From CAYUNN01 sp964607015 (GTDB taxonomy: Bacteria > Patescibacteriota > Minisyncoccia > Minisyncoccales > JAGGXC01), in the NCBI GenBank assembly GCA_964607015.1, contig CAZSHN010000009.1, forward strand, positions 1 to 29,959: a stretch of 29,959 bases of DNA. The letters run 5' to 3'. The notes below the pieces were generated by a model. The model was not told the DNA's origin. It was given only the letters and a program-made list of their open reading frames with translations, and did not search any database. Shown piece by piece: positions 1 to 7,038 of this stretch. Positions within the stretch are counted from its first letter, which is position 1; the number at the start of each line of letters is the position of its first letter. The translations under genes were made by a program, and so were the position numbers.

Positions 1-41
1 AAATTAAGAGAAGGCTCTCCTGGATCAAATATAAACCAATC

Positions 42-72
42 GGCATAAGTCAAAAACTTATGCCATCTTTTT
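42..72. other. Perfect 9-bp hairpin just downstream of mraY
   Basis: A stem of GGCATAAGT (42-50) and ACTTATGCC (56-64) encloses the loop CAAAA. On the plus strand it is followed by ATCTTTTT. On the minus strand, the direction of mraY, it starts 6 nt after the stop and is followed by GATTGGTTTATATTT, which is T-rich but has no clean U-tract. It may be a weak terminator or processing hairpin for the mraY operon, or a terminator for an unseen plus-strand gene. The rest of positions 1-70 holds nothing that can be assigned. Confidence 0.45.
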
Positions 73-1222
73 ATCCAAGCAATCTAATTACTACTCCAAC
101 AATTGCTAATACAACTCCAATAATCCAAAATCTCATGGTTACTTTATAAGAAGGCCAACCCTTTGCTTCAAAATGATGGTGAATTGGCGTTGAAAGGAAC
201 AATTTCTTTTTCCTGATCTTCTTTGAAAATAATTGAAGTATTGCTGAACCAGATTCCATCACTAAAAGTCCTCCAATAATTGGTAAAAGTAAAACAGAAT
301 CAGTTAAAAATGCTACCACTGCCATCGTAGAGGTCAAACCAAGAATACCTGTTTCCCCCATATAGAACCTAGCAGGAGGTATGTTAAACCACATAAAAGC
401 AAAAAGAGTTCCTGTGATTACAGCACAAAAAGTAGCCAAATCTATTTTTCCTTGAGAGAAAGCTATTATTGAAAAAGCTCCGAAAATAGAAGCAAAAGCT
501 CCTCCTGCCAACCCGTCTAAGCCATCGATTATTCCGCCTGACCAACTAGCAATCATAACTACGATAAAAAGAGGGATATACAAGAAACCTATATGAAGAT
601 CACCGACAAAAGGAACGTGAAGAATATCCCATCCAAGCTTATAAAAAAACCACCAACCACCAACCGCTCCAATCGTACCAACGATAAGGAGTCTTCTTGT
701 AAACTTCATTCCTCCACCAATATACCTCCCTCTTCCAGAAATGAAGGTAATTATTTTTTTAAAATATATTCCTAGTTTTGATTTAGGAGGAGTAGAGCTA
801 GGATGATAACAAACCTGTAAAACGTCATCAAAAAGGCCAACAATCGAAGCTGCTACTAAAGTAAACAAAGGCAACCATGTTTGAGACCGGGAAAGAAAGT
901 CCAAGTTCTTAAACCAAACATTTTCAGAGAATATTTCTGAAAAAAGCCAAAAAATAAAAACTACTCCTAGAGTTGTTATCCAAATTAAAAGCCCTCCGAA
1001 ACGAGGAGTTTTAACTTCTTTTTCTTTATGAAGATTGTAAAAGACTGAGGCCTCTTCTCCAGTAATTGCTTTTTTTCGAGCCTCTTTCTTCCAAAGCTTA
1101 TGCTTATATAAAAAATAAGTTAAGACAGGAGTCCAAATAGCAGCTAAAACTGCTGCTATTGTTGCTAGGCTCATTATCTTAGCAACGTTAAAAGTTAACA
1201 GGGAGTCATTGAAGAAAATCAT
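71..1222 (-). CDS. mraY: Phospho-N-acetylmuramoyl-pentapeptide transferase (MraY)
   Basis: Transfers phospho-MurNAc-pentapeptide from UDP to undecaprenyl phosphate, giving lipid I at the inner membrane face in peptidoglycan synthesis. The 383-aa protein is polytopic. Visible motifs are TPRFGG (72-77), the Mg-binding FDDVLQ (D132, D133), IDGLDGLAGG (232-241), MGETG (288-292) and PIHHHFE (346-352, the MraY-specific triple His). The third catalytic acid, Asp in MGDxG of E. coli and Aquifex MraY, is Glu here (E290). About 20 extra residues lie between the DDxxQ motif and the next helix. Its ATG overlaps the TGA of the upstream carboxypeptidase gene by 4 nt (ATGA), so the two are probably translationally coupled. 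M17 is a possible alternative start. WecA/TagO is excluded by the HHH motif. Confidence 0.95.
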   Translation of the reverse strand: MIFFNDSLLTFNVAKIMSLATIAAVLAAIWTPVLTYFLYKHKLWKKEARKKAITGEEASVFYNLHKEKEVKTPRFGGLLIWITTLGVVFIFWLFSEIFSENVWFKNLDFLSRSQTWLPLFTLVAASIVGLFDDVLQVCYHPSSTPPKSKLGIYFKKIITFISGRGRYIGGGMKFTRRLLIVGTIGAVGGWWFFYKLGWDILHVPFVGDLHIGFLYIPLFIVVMIASWSGGIIDGLDGLAGGAFASIFGAFSIIAFSQGKIDLATFCAVITGTLFAFMWFNIPPARFYMGETGILGLTSTMAVVAFLTDSVLLLPIIGGLLVMESGSAILQLFSKKIRKKKLFLSTPIHHHFEAKGWPSYKVTMRFWIIGVVLAIVGVVIRLLG

Positions 1223-2202
1223 AATAATCCTTCGTAGTAGTAGATTAACTTTCTCATTTCAGAGAAACGACTTTCAGGAGATCCTGCTCCTAAAATAATA
1301 TTAATAATATAACCTTCTCCTTTTGGATTATCCATGACTAATAAAATGCATCCTCCTGCTTCTTCAGTATAACCTGTTTTTCCTCCAACTACTTCTGGGA
1401 ATTCATTTAAAAGTTTATTGGTGTTTTCTTCGATAGAATGATGAAAATTTCCATTAGCATCAAAAACTTCGTAGGAATCTTTTTGAGTTACTTCAAAAAT
1501 TTCTGGGTATTTTTCAAGAATATATCTGACAACAATTGTTAAATCATTACAGGTAGAATAATTTTCCATTCCATTAAGGCCTGTAGGATTTACGAAATTA
1601 GTATTTTCAAGACCAAGAGCATCTGCTTCTTGGTTCATCATCTTTACAAAAGAATCTTTTGTAATAGGGTCTCCTCTTCCGACAAAAATTCCTTCTGCTA
1701 TTGCAAAAGCAGCATCATTACTGGACTCAATTAACATGCTGTGAAGCAAGTCTGAGAATGGAAGCTTTTCTCCGGGTTTTAAATCGCCTGTTTCTTCTTC
1801 TTGATTAACCGCTGCCTGGCTAACCTCTAATGGCTGATCAAGATGGTAATCAAGTTCAAAAGCAGTTAAAGCAGTCATTAGTTTTGTTATAGAAGCAATT
1901 GGTCTTTTTCCTGAAATATTTTTTTCAAAAAGAATTTCTTCTCCTTCTGGGGTTACCAATAATGACATTGCTGCCTGGGCTTTGACATTTATTTCTTCTT
2001 GCCGAGGAACATTGACTTGAATAGAATTATCTTTCTCTCTCTTGGAATTAATCATATTCATTTGAGCCAAATACATTTCTGGACTGTAAACAGTTTCTCG
2101 ATTAACAAAACCTCCTAATTCTCCTTTAAATGAGTTCACCAACCAAAGACTGGCAAAACTGATTAAGAAGATAGTTATAAATATTTTAAAGTTTTTAGAC
2201 AT
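1219..2202 (-). CDS. Serine-type D-alanyl-D-alanine carboxypeptidase (penicillin-binding protein 5/6 type)
   Basis: Trims the terminal D-Ala of peptidoglycan stem peptides outside the membrane. All three active-site motifs of the S11 peptidase family are present: SITK (residues 104-107 from the chosen start), SSN (160-162) and KTG (275-277). One N-terminal hydrophobic segment (about 4-22) would act as signal or anchor. The usual C-terminal beta domain and amphipathic anchor of E. coli DacA are absent, so this is a short, 327-aa version. I start at the ATG at 2202, one base after the aspS stop. The longer frame from 2241 would overlap aspS by 38 nt and put a lysine-rich stretch before the signal segment. 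It lies in an operon with aspS and mraY. Confidence 0.9.
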   Translation of the reverse strand: MSKNFKIFITIFLISFASLWLVNSFKGELGGFVNRETVYSPEMYLAQMNMINSKREKDNSIQVNVPRQEEINVKAQAAMSLLVTPEGEEILFEKNISGKRPIASITKLMTALTAFELDYHLDQPLEVSQAAVNQEEETGDLKPGEKLPFSDLLHSMLIESSNDAAFAIAEGIFVGRGDPITKDSFVKMMNQEADALGLENTNFVNPTGLNGMENYSTCNDLTIVVRYILEKYPEIFEVTQKDSYEVFDANGNFHHSIEENTNKLLNEFPEVVGGKTGYTEEAGGCILLVMDNPKGEGYIINIILGAGSPESRFSEMRKLIYYYEGLL

Positions 2203-2203
2203 A

Positions 2204-3619
2204 TTATTTAGATTTTTCTTTTTTATTTTTATCGTTAACAATTTTTATATGAAGTTCCTTCAACTGATCCTTGGTTACTTCTGCTGGAACATCCAACATA
2301 AGATCTCTGTTGTCTCCAGTTTTAGGAAAGGCAATTACTTCTCTAATATTTGGTTCGTTCAACACCACCGACAAAAACCTATCAATTCCCGGGGCTATTC
2401 CTCCATGCGGAGGAACACCATAAGAAAAGGCTTCAAAATAGTGTTTAAACTTTCTTTTAATATCTTTTTCTTTATGACCTAAAACTTCAAATACGGCCAA
2501 CAACATATTCAAATCAGTTGTTCTAATGCTTCCCCCAGCAATCTCATACCCATTTAAAACAAAATCGTACTGGCAAGCTAAAACATCTTCTGGTGACTCC
2601 TTTATCTTTTTAATATCATCTGTTTGCGGTTTTGTAAAAGGATGGTGCATTGCTCCCCATTTTTTATCTTTCTCGTGCCATTCAAACATCGGAAAATCAA
2701 CCACAAAAGCAAAAGCTAATTCATTTGGATCATTCTTGTCTTTCCTTAAATCAGGCTTATCACTATTATATTTTTCCATTGCTTCTTTGTATGTCAATCT
2801 TGGAAAAGGACTTTCGGTCATTTTCTTTTCAGGAAAAATCTCTTTTACAATCTTAGTATATAATTCCTCGATTAAATTTAAAACATCTTCTTGGTCGATA
2901 AAAGCCATTTCCATGTCTAATTGAGTATGTTCAGCTTGACGATCAGCTCGAGGATCTTCGTCTCTCAATGCTCTAGCAACTTGAAAATATCTTTCGAAGC
3001 CAGCAATCATTAATAACTGCTTGTATTGCTGAGGACTTTGAGGAAGCGCATAAAAATTACCTGGTTGCAACCTAGAAGGAACTAAGAAATCTCGAGCTCC
3101 TTCTGGAGTAGATTTTGTCAGAATAGGAGTTTCTATTTCAATAAAATCTCTTTCTACAAGAAAGTTTCTCATAAAGTGAATCACTTTCTGTCTCATCTTA
3201 AAATTCCTTTTCATTCTCCCTCTTCTCAAATCTAAATAGCGATACTTTAACCTCTTTTCTTCTGTTATGTCATAACCATCATCATCTATTGAGAAAGGAA
3301 GAGTCTCTGCTTCCGAACAAATTGTTGTTTCCTCTATTTTAACTTCAAAATCTCCGCTTTTAATTTTATTGTTCTTCATTCCTTCTGGTCTTTCTGAAAC
3401 CTCCCCCACAACTTCAATTACCCACTCTGGCTTAATGTTTTGAGCCTTTTCGTAAGCGTCTTTTTCTTTGGGAGAAAAAACTAATTGAGACAAACCTTCT
3501 CTGTCCCTTAAGTCTATAAAAATAATCTTTCCGTGACTTCTTTTAGAGTGAACCCAACCAGCAAGTTTTACTTTTTTACCTGAGTGTTTTTCCAACTCGG
3601 CACTTAGAATTCTTTCCAT
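2204..3619 (-). CDS. aspS: Aspartyl-tRNA synthetase lacking the GAD insertion domain
   Basis: Charges tRNA-Asp (or both tRNA-Asp and tRNA-Asn if non-discriminating) with aspartate. The N-terminal OB fold (about 15-100) begins with VKLAGWVHSKRSHG. The class II core has LPQSPQQYKQ (192-201), motif 2 around FQVARALRDEDPRADRQ (212-228) and motif 3 GIAPGIDRF (407-415). Bacterial AspRS is usually about 590 aa, with a GAD domain inserted after the conserved SDKPDLR. Here that motif (286-292) runs almost directly into FVVDFPMFEW (305-314), so the insertion is missing and the protein is only 471 aa. The sequence is otherwise of bacterial type. It sits 7 nt after the response regulator gene and 1 nt before the carboxypeptidase gene, in a probable operon. 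Confidence 0.95.
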   Translation of the reverse strand: MERILSAELEKHSGKKVKLAGWVHSKRSHGKIIFIDLRDREGLSQLVFSPKEKDAYEKAQNIKPEWVIEVVGEVSERPEGMKNNKIKSGDFEVKIEETTICSEAETLPFSIDDDGYDITEEKRLKYRYLDLRRGRMKRNFKMRQKVIHFMRNFLVERDFIEIETPILTKSTPEGARDFLVPSRLQPGNFYALPQSPQQYKQLLMIAGFERYFQVARALRDEDPRADRQAEHTQLDMEMAFIDQEDVLNLIEELYTKIVKEIFPEKKMTESPFPRLTYKEAMEKYNSDKPDLRKDKNDPNELAFAFVVDFPMFEWHEKDKKWGAMHHPFTKPQTDDIKKIKESPEDVLACQYDFVLNGYEIAGGSIRTTDLNMLLAVFEVLGHKEKDIKRKFKHYFEAFSYGVPPHGGIAPGIDRFLSVVLNEPNIREVIAFPKTGDNRDLMLDVPAEVTKDQLKELHIKIVNDKNKKEKSK

Positions 3620-3626
3620 AAAAAAA

Positions 3627-4004
3627 TTAAATCTTTAAAATCTTATTTACCTCCTTAACCAGATCTCTTGGTTCGTAATCGGTTTTAATTAAGTATTTCT
3701 TTGCTCCTAGTTTCTTAGCAACTTCTTTTGTTTGAGGATCATCAAAATTGCTAAGAATAACTACCGGAATTGAAGATATTTTAGCATTCTTCCTCCATTT
3801 TTTTAAAAACGAGGTTCCGTTTTCCTTAGGAAGAAGTATGTCTAAAATCACTAATCCTGGTTTTTCCTTTTCAGCAATACTTAAACCATTCTCTACTTCA
3901 TCTGAGGTAAAAACTTTAAATCCAGCATTTTCAAATTTATCCTGGTACATACCAGAGAGAATTGGTTCGTCCTCGATAATTAGAATTTTGTTTTTATTTT
4001 TCAT
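3627..4004 (-). CDS. Stand-alone response regulator receiver domain (CheY-like)
   Basis: A 125-aa single-domain receiver. It has the acidic pocket IIEDE (E11, D12, E13), phospho-acceptor D55 in LVILDILLP, switch S85 in VILSN and conserved K107 in YLIK. No output domain follows, and no histidine kinase is present in the window, so the partner is unknown. It is the first gene of a probable operon with aspS, the carboxypeptidase and mraY (7-nt gap to aspS), behind a clear promoter at 4042-4069. By analogy with CheY-type proteins it would act through protein-protein contact; its target cannot be read from the sequence. Confidence 0.92.
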   Translation of the reverse strand: MKNKNKILIIEDEPILSGMYQDKFENAGFKVFTSDEVENGLSIAEKEKPGLVILDILLPKENGTSFLKKWRKNAKISSIPVVILSNFDDPQTKEVAKKLGAKKYLIKTDYEPRDLVKEVNKILKI

Positions 4005-4041
4005 CTCTAAATTCGAGTTAGCTTGAAAAAAATATTATTTA

Positions 4042-4069
4042 ATTATAACAGATATTATTAAAAAGCCAA
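4042..4069 (-). promoter_or_regulatory. Promoter of the response regulator-aspS-dac-mraY operon
   Basis: Read on the minus strand, TTGGCT (-35, 4064-4069), a 16-bp spacer and TATAAT (-10, 4042-4047) preceded by TGT, giving an extended -10. The start codon is 37 nt downstream of the -10, so this gene has a leader of about 30 nt. The -35 lies just beyond the terminator hairpin of the upstream gene. Confidence 0.7.
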
Positions 4070-4099
4070 CCTTAAAACCCCCTTCGATGGGGGCTTTAA
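4059..4099 (-). terminator. Intrinsic terminator of the DUF5654-thpR-murC unit
   Basis: TTAAA-A-CCCCC (4072-4082), loop TTCGAT, GGGGG-C-TTTAA (4089-4099), with one A/C mismatch. On the minus strand the stem is followed by TTTTAAGGTTGGCTTTTT. It lies 24 nt past the stop of the small membrane protein gene and before the next promoter. Confidence 0.75.
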
Positions 4100-4122
4100 A
4101 GATAAAATAAAATTAAAATCTT

Positions 4123-4323
4123 TTACATTTCTTTGTCTTCTTCTGATCCCATCTCTGTTGGAGGTTGTTCTGGCTGACTAGGCATTGGAGTTTCTTCTTT
4201 TTTCTCAGCAAAATCTGCAGCCTCTCCTGGTTTTTCTTTCTTTTTACCTTTAGTTAAATAATAAGAAATTAAAGCAACAATTACGATAACTATTACTGCT
4301 ATTACACCTAAATATAAATCCAT
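4123..4323 (-). CDS. Small single-span membrane protein of unknown function
   Basis: I do not recognise this 66-aa protein. One strongly hydrophobic segment (about residues 5-24, valine/isoleucine-rich) is followed by the basic stretch TKGKKKEK (25-32) and an acidic, proline-rich tail. The positive-inside rule predicts N-out, C-in topology with the tail in the cytoplasm. It is the last gene of the DUF5654-thpR-murC unit, 43 nt after murC, with a terminator immediately downstream. Low-complexity composition makes homology calls unreliable, but its hydrophobic-basic-acidic layout and position before a terminator support a real gene. Confidence 0.6.
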   Translation of the reverse strand: MDLYLGVIAVIVIVIVALISYYLTKGKKKEKPGEAADFAEKKEETPMPSQPEQPPTEMGSEEDKEM

Positions 4324-4366
4324 AAAATTTTGGTTATTATTTGATTATTTATTTCCGACCTTGTTT

Positions 4367-5737
4367 TTACAAGTCTGTTATCTTATTTTCCTTCTTTGAC
4401 TCTTTTCTGTCAAGTGGAAAATAATCAGCTAATTTATAAATAGTCCCTGCTCCCATTATTATTAACACCTCTTTTTCTTCTAAATTTTCTTTCAAATAAT
4501 CGGCTGCTTTTTCAAGAGAAGGAATGTAATTTGTCTTTAGGTCACTCTTTTCTTTTATCTTTTTTGCTAATTTTTCTGAAGAAATATTTTCTTTAATTTC
4601 TTTCTCTTCCCTGCCAGCAACATCATAAATGTCAGTAATTATTAATTCATCTATAAGGGCTTCAGAAAAGACCCGAACAAAATCATCGAAAAGATAAAAA
4701 GTTCTCTGATATTGATGGGGCTGAAAAACTACTCTTATTTTTCTTTCAGGAAACTTTTCCCTGCTAGCACTTAACATAGCTCTGATTTCAGTCGGATGAT
4801 GAGCATAGTCATTAATCAAAACAAAGCTTTTTTCTTCTACTTTTCTCTCAGAAAGATCAAATCTTCTCCAAGATCCCTTATAATCAGCAATTGAATCCAA
4901 GATTACTTTTTCTTCAATATTCAAAATATTAGCAACAAAAAATGTTGCTAGGCCATTAGCAACATTATGTTCTCCAGGAAGATTAATAGCGCTTCTAATC
5001 TTTTCTGCTTCTGGAGAAGAAAGAGAAAATTCTTTAATGCTAGAAGGATCAATATCAATCTCTTTGATTAATTTAGAAATATTCTCATCATCTTTATTTA
5101 TTACTAAAAATCCATCATCAGCTAAATTTTCCAAATACTTTTTATAAGTTGAAAGGATATGGTCCAAATCTTTATAAAAATCAAGGTGCTCTTCTTCAAT
5201 GTTAGTTAAAACAATTATATTAGGATGATAATTTAAAAAAGAAGCACTCCATTCATCTGCTTCAATTACTAAATAATTAGATTCTCCAACTCTACAATTA
5301 GAATTATCAAGTTCTTTTAATTTGGTACCAATAATAATAGTTGGATCAAGCCCTGCTTTAGTCAACAAAAGACCAATCATAGAAGAAGTAGAACTTTTTC
5401 CATGAGTTCCAGAAACAGCAATTGTAAAATGCTCTTTGGTTAATTCTCCTAAAGCCTGGGAATAACTTTGAGTTTTAATATTCAATTCTTTTGCCTTTTT
5501 AACTTCTGGATTGCCTTCGCTGGTAGCTGAAGTATAAACAACTAAACCAATTCCTTTTTTAATATTATCTTCTTTATGTTCTCCAATAAAAATTTCTGCT
5601 CCTTTGCCTTGAAGATCTTCGGTAATCTCAGAGGAAATTAAATCAGAGCCAGTTACTTCGTAACCTTTTTCTAAATAATATCTAGCTAAAGCGGATACTC
5701 CTATTCCGCCAATGCCTATAAAATGAATTCTGTTCAT
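4367..5737 (-). CDS. murC: UDP-N-acetylmuramate--L-alanine ligase (MurC)
   Basis: ATP-dependent cytoplasmic ligase that adds L-alanine to UDP-MurNAc, the first step of stem peptide assembly. The N-terminal Rossmann domain carries FIGIGGIGVSALA (6-18). The ATP loop is GTHGKSST (110-117). The Mur-ligase central motif EADEWSASF (159-167) corresponds to EADESDASF in most MurC proteins. The C-terminal domain holds the YAHHPTEI motif and ends with MGAGTIYKLADYF. At 456 aa it is near normal length. The start overlaps the thpR stop by 4 nt (ATGA). Together with mraY about 3 kb away it shows that this genome makes its own peptidoglycan precursors. Confidence 0.96.
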   Translation of the reverse strand: MNRIHFIGIGGIGVSALARYYLEKGYEVTGSDLISSEITEDLQGKGAEIFIGEHKEDNIKKGIGLVVYTSATSEGNPEVKKAKELNIKTQSYSQALGELTKEHFTIAVSGTHGKSSTSSMIGLLLTKAGLDPTIIIGTKLKELDNSNCRVGESNYLVIEADEWSASFLNYHPNIIVLTNIEEEHLDFYKDLDHILSTYKKYLENLADDGFLVINKDDENISKLIKEIDIDPSSIKEFSLSSPEAEKIRSAINLPGEHNVANGLATFFVANILNIEEKVILDSIADYKGSWRRFDLSERKVEEKSFVLINDYAHHPTEIRAMLSASREKFPERKIRVVFQPHQYQRTFYLFDDFVRVFSEALIDELIITDIYDVAGREEKEIKENISSEKLAKKIKEKSDLKTNYIPSLEKAADYLKENLEEKEVLIIMGAGTIYKLADYFPLDRKESKKENKITDL

Positions 5738-6297
5738 GTTTTTTCTAAAGGAATTGATCCTAATTCTATATATTCTGCCCCTGAAGGTTTAAGTTTACTT
5801 TCCATTATTTCTATAGATTCAACCTCAAAGGTATAAGAAACATCTCTCTTGATTTCAGGTCTATCTTCAGGATCTATTTTTTTCCATTGCCATTTTTTTA
5901 CTCTTCCAAGAGTGATATGGGGCAAGAATTTTCTCTGTTCTGGGATAAAACCAATAGAATCCTTTAAAATAATATCTACTTCCTTCTTGAGAGAAGAAAG
6001 CATTTCTGATTCTTCTCCTTCTACCCAAATTAATCTTGGAACATCCTTACCTCCTGGCCCATAAGATATTCGGGTCAAGCTAACTGAAAAGGGAGAAAAA
6101 TTACCTTCTATTTTTTTCAGATCCTGACAAACACTACCTGTCTCTTGATCAGAAAGATTTCCAATAAAAGCAAGGGTTAAATGAAGATTGTCTTCTTTGA
6201 TCCATTTCACAGGAAGATCTAACCACTCTTCTTGAAAAGAAGCTAACCCTTTTTTCATTTTTTTGGGCAAATTAATAGCAATAAAAACTCTTCTCAT
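5734..6297 (-). CDS. thpR: RNA 2',3'-cyclic phosphodiesterase (ThpR/LigT, 2H family)
   Basis: Member of the 2H phosphoesterase superfamily, which hydrolyses 2',3'-cyclic phosphate ends of RNA. The two catalytic HxTx motifs are present: HLTL (39-42) and HITL (127-130). The family start RVFIAINLP (3-11) and the SYGPGGKDVPRLIWV segment match the ThpR subgroup. At 187 aa it has the typical length. It lies between a DUF5654 gene (12-nt gap) and murC (4-nt overlap). No RNA ligase gene is nearby, so its in vivo substrate is not indicated. Confidence 0.92.
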   Translation of the reverse strand: MRRVFIAINLPKKMKKGLASFQEEWLDLPVKWIKEDNLHLTLAFIGNLSDQETGSVCQDLKKIEGNFSPFSVSLTRISYGPGGKDVPRLIWVEGEESEMLSSLKKEVDIILKDSIGFIPEQRKFLPHITLGRVKKWQWKKIDPEDRPEIKRDVSYTFEVESIEIMESKLKPSGAEYIELGSIPLEKT

Positions 6298-6309
6298 AAT
6301 TAATACTGT

Positions 6310-6531
6310 TTATTTTTTCTCTTTCTCTGACAGCTTACCCAGCCAAATAGTAACTATAACTGCAATTATTGTTACAATGACTGCATAAGAAAGCATGGCA
6401 GTCAATCCTTCTCCTTTCTCAAACATTCTATCAAAAACAAGCTTGATTGCATCGTTCCAAGCTAAGGCGGCAACCAGACCAAAAGCCGCAGTCACCAGAG
6501 AAGCTATTTTTTCAATAACCTCATTTTTCAT
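6310..6531 (-). CDS. DUF5654 family small membrane protein
   Basis: A 73-aa protein with two predicted membrane segments (about 8-30 and 44-65) and a charged C-terminus. The AALAWNDAIK block (21-30) is the hallmark of DUF5654, a family of unknown function found mostly in CPR bacteria and archaea. It is the first gene of the thpR-murC unit. An extended -10 lies only 7 nt before its ATG, so the transcript probably begins at or next to the start codon. Confidence 0.8.
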   Translation of the reverse strand: MKNEVIEKIASLVTAAFGLVAALAWNDAIKLVFDRMFEKGEGLTAMLSYAVIVTIIAVIVTIWLGKLSEKEKK

Positions 6532-6538
6532 TATTAAT

Positions 6539-6547
6539 ATAATAACA
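6539..6547 (-). promoter_or_regulatory. Extended -10 of the DUF5654-thpR-murC unit
   Basis: Minus-strand TGT followed by TATTAT (6539-6544), 7 nt before the ATG. No good -35 lies at 16-17 bp, so the extended TGn would have to compensate. The spacing predicts a leaderless or 0-2-nt-leader mRNA. Confidence 0.5.
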
Positions 6548-6572
6548 CATTAAAGATTGTTATTCTATATTA

Positions 6573-6601
6573 TTGACAAAAGAAATAAAAGTTGATACTT
6601 T
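6573..6601 (+). promoter_or_regulatory. Promoter of the coiled-coil gene, consensus -35
   Basis: Perfect TTGACA (6573-6578), a 17-bp spacer ending in TGA (extended -10 feature) and TACTTT (6596-6601, weak -10). Predicted transcription start is near 6608, giving a leader of about 73 nt, far longer than at most other plus-strand genes here. Confidence 0.6.
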
Positions 6602-6609
6602 AAAAATAG

Positions 6610-6674
6610 TTCGTCTTTTATGACGAATAATATTCTTGAAAAAGAATGTTCTTTAAAAAAAGAAAAAGGAGGGG
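6610..6674 (+). promoter_or_regulatory. Structured 5' leader with two hairpins and a strong SD
   Basis: Two short stems follow the predicted transcription start: TTCGTC/GACGAA (6610-6615 with 6622-6627) and ATTCTT/AAGAAT (6632-6637 with 6642-6647, loop GAAA). They are followed by AAGGAGGGG (6666-6674), a strong Shine-Dalgarno sequence 6 nt before a TTG start codon. Neither hairpin has a U-tract, so transcription attenuation is unlikely; translational control or an RNA-stability role is possible. Confidence 0.45.
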
Positions 6675-6680
6675 CTTTAC

Positions 6681-6956
6681 TTGAGTTCCAAAGAAAAAAT
6701 AGATATATACGAAGCAGGAAAAAGAATAAAAAAAGCAAATGAAGCACGAAAACAAGCAGAGGAAAGACTCAGCTCAAACCTTAGAGACATAGAGAAATAC
6801 TTTGAAAGTCTAAAAACTAAATCAAATCAAATCATACCAATTAACGGTATAAAATTAGACTTCAAAAACACAATGGAAAAAGCTGAGGAAGCAATACAGA
6901 AAACGCAAGAGTTATCAGAAACCCTTGCCAATCTACTGGAAGGAATAGAGTATTAA
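6681..6956 (+). CDS. Small coiled-coil protein of unknown function
   Basis: I do not recognise this 91-aa, charged, largely helical protein. Two heptad-rich helices (about 3-48 and 60-88) flank a short QIIPINGIKLDF segment, suggesting a helical hairpin. There are no Cys residues and no membrane segment. The start is TTG, chosen because AAGGAGGGG lies 6 nt upstream; no in-frame ATG precedes the helical region. It has its own promoter, a structured leader and its own terminator (6971-6996), so it is monocistronic. It superficially resembles exonuclease VII small subunits in size, but I see no motif to support that. Confidence 0.65.
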   Translation: MSSKEKIDIYEAGKRIKKANEARKQAEERLSSNLRDIEKYFESLKTKSNQIIPINGIKLDFKNTMEKAEEAIQKTQELSETLANLLEGIEY

Positions 6957-6970
6957 AAAACAAAAAGATG

Positions 6971-6996
6971 GGAGTGAAAAAATCACTCCTTTTTTA
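6971..6996 (+). terminator. Intrinsic terminator of the coiled-coil gene
   Basis: GGAGTGA (6971-6977), loop AAAAA, TCACTCC (6983-6989), followed by seven T. It lies 14 nt past the stop codon. Confidence 0.88.
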
Positions 6997-7002
6997 TTTT
7001 CT

Positions 7003-7030
7003 TTAACGACCGAGTCAAAAATGATAAAAT
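7003..7030 (+). promoter_or_regulatory. Promoter of the AmmeMemoRadiSam-fmt-efp operon
   Basis: TTAACG (-35-like, 7003-7008), a 16-bp spacer and TAAAAT (7025-7030) preceded by TGA (extended -10). The ATG is only 8 nt after the -10, predicting a 0-2-nt leader. Confidence 0.6.
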
Positions 7031-7038
7031 AAAAGGCA

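Noticed and set aside
1..53. Start of another minus-strand gene after mraY (ATG at 46, reading MPIGLYLIQE, or a TTG at 53 in another frame)
   Set aside because: Two frames are open, both start codons lie within the 42-64 hairpin, no SD is seen, and fewer than 18 codons are visible, so no call is justified.
2203..2241. Longer N-terminus of the D,D-carboxypeptidase
   Set aside because: It overlaps aspS by 38 nt and adds lysine-rich residues before the signal segment; the ATG at 2202 starts 1 nt after the aspS stop.
4005..6680. tRNA or other structured RNA genes in the two largest gaps (4005-4122 and 6532-6680)
   Set aside because: No cloverleaf, T-loop (GGTTCRAAT) or acceptor pairing is visible; these gaps are explained by promoters, a terminator and a structured leader.
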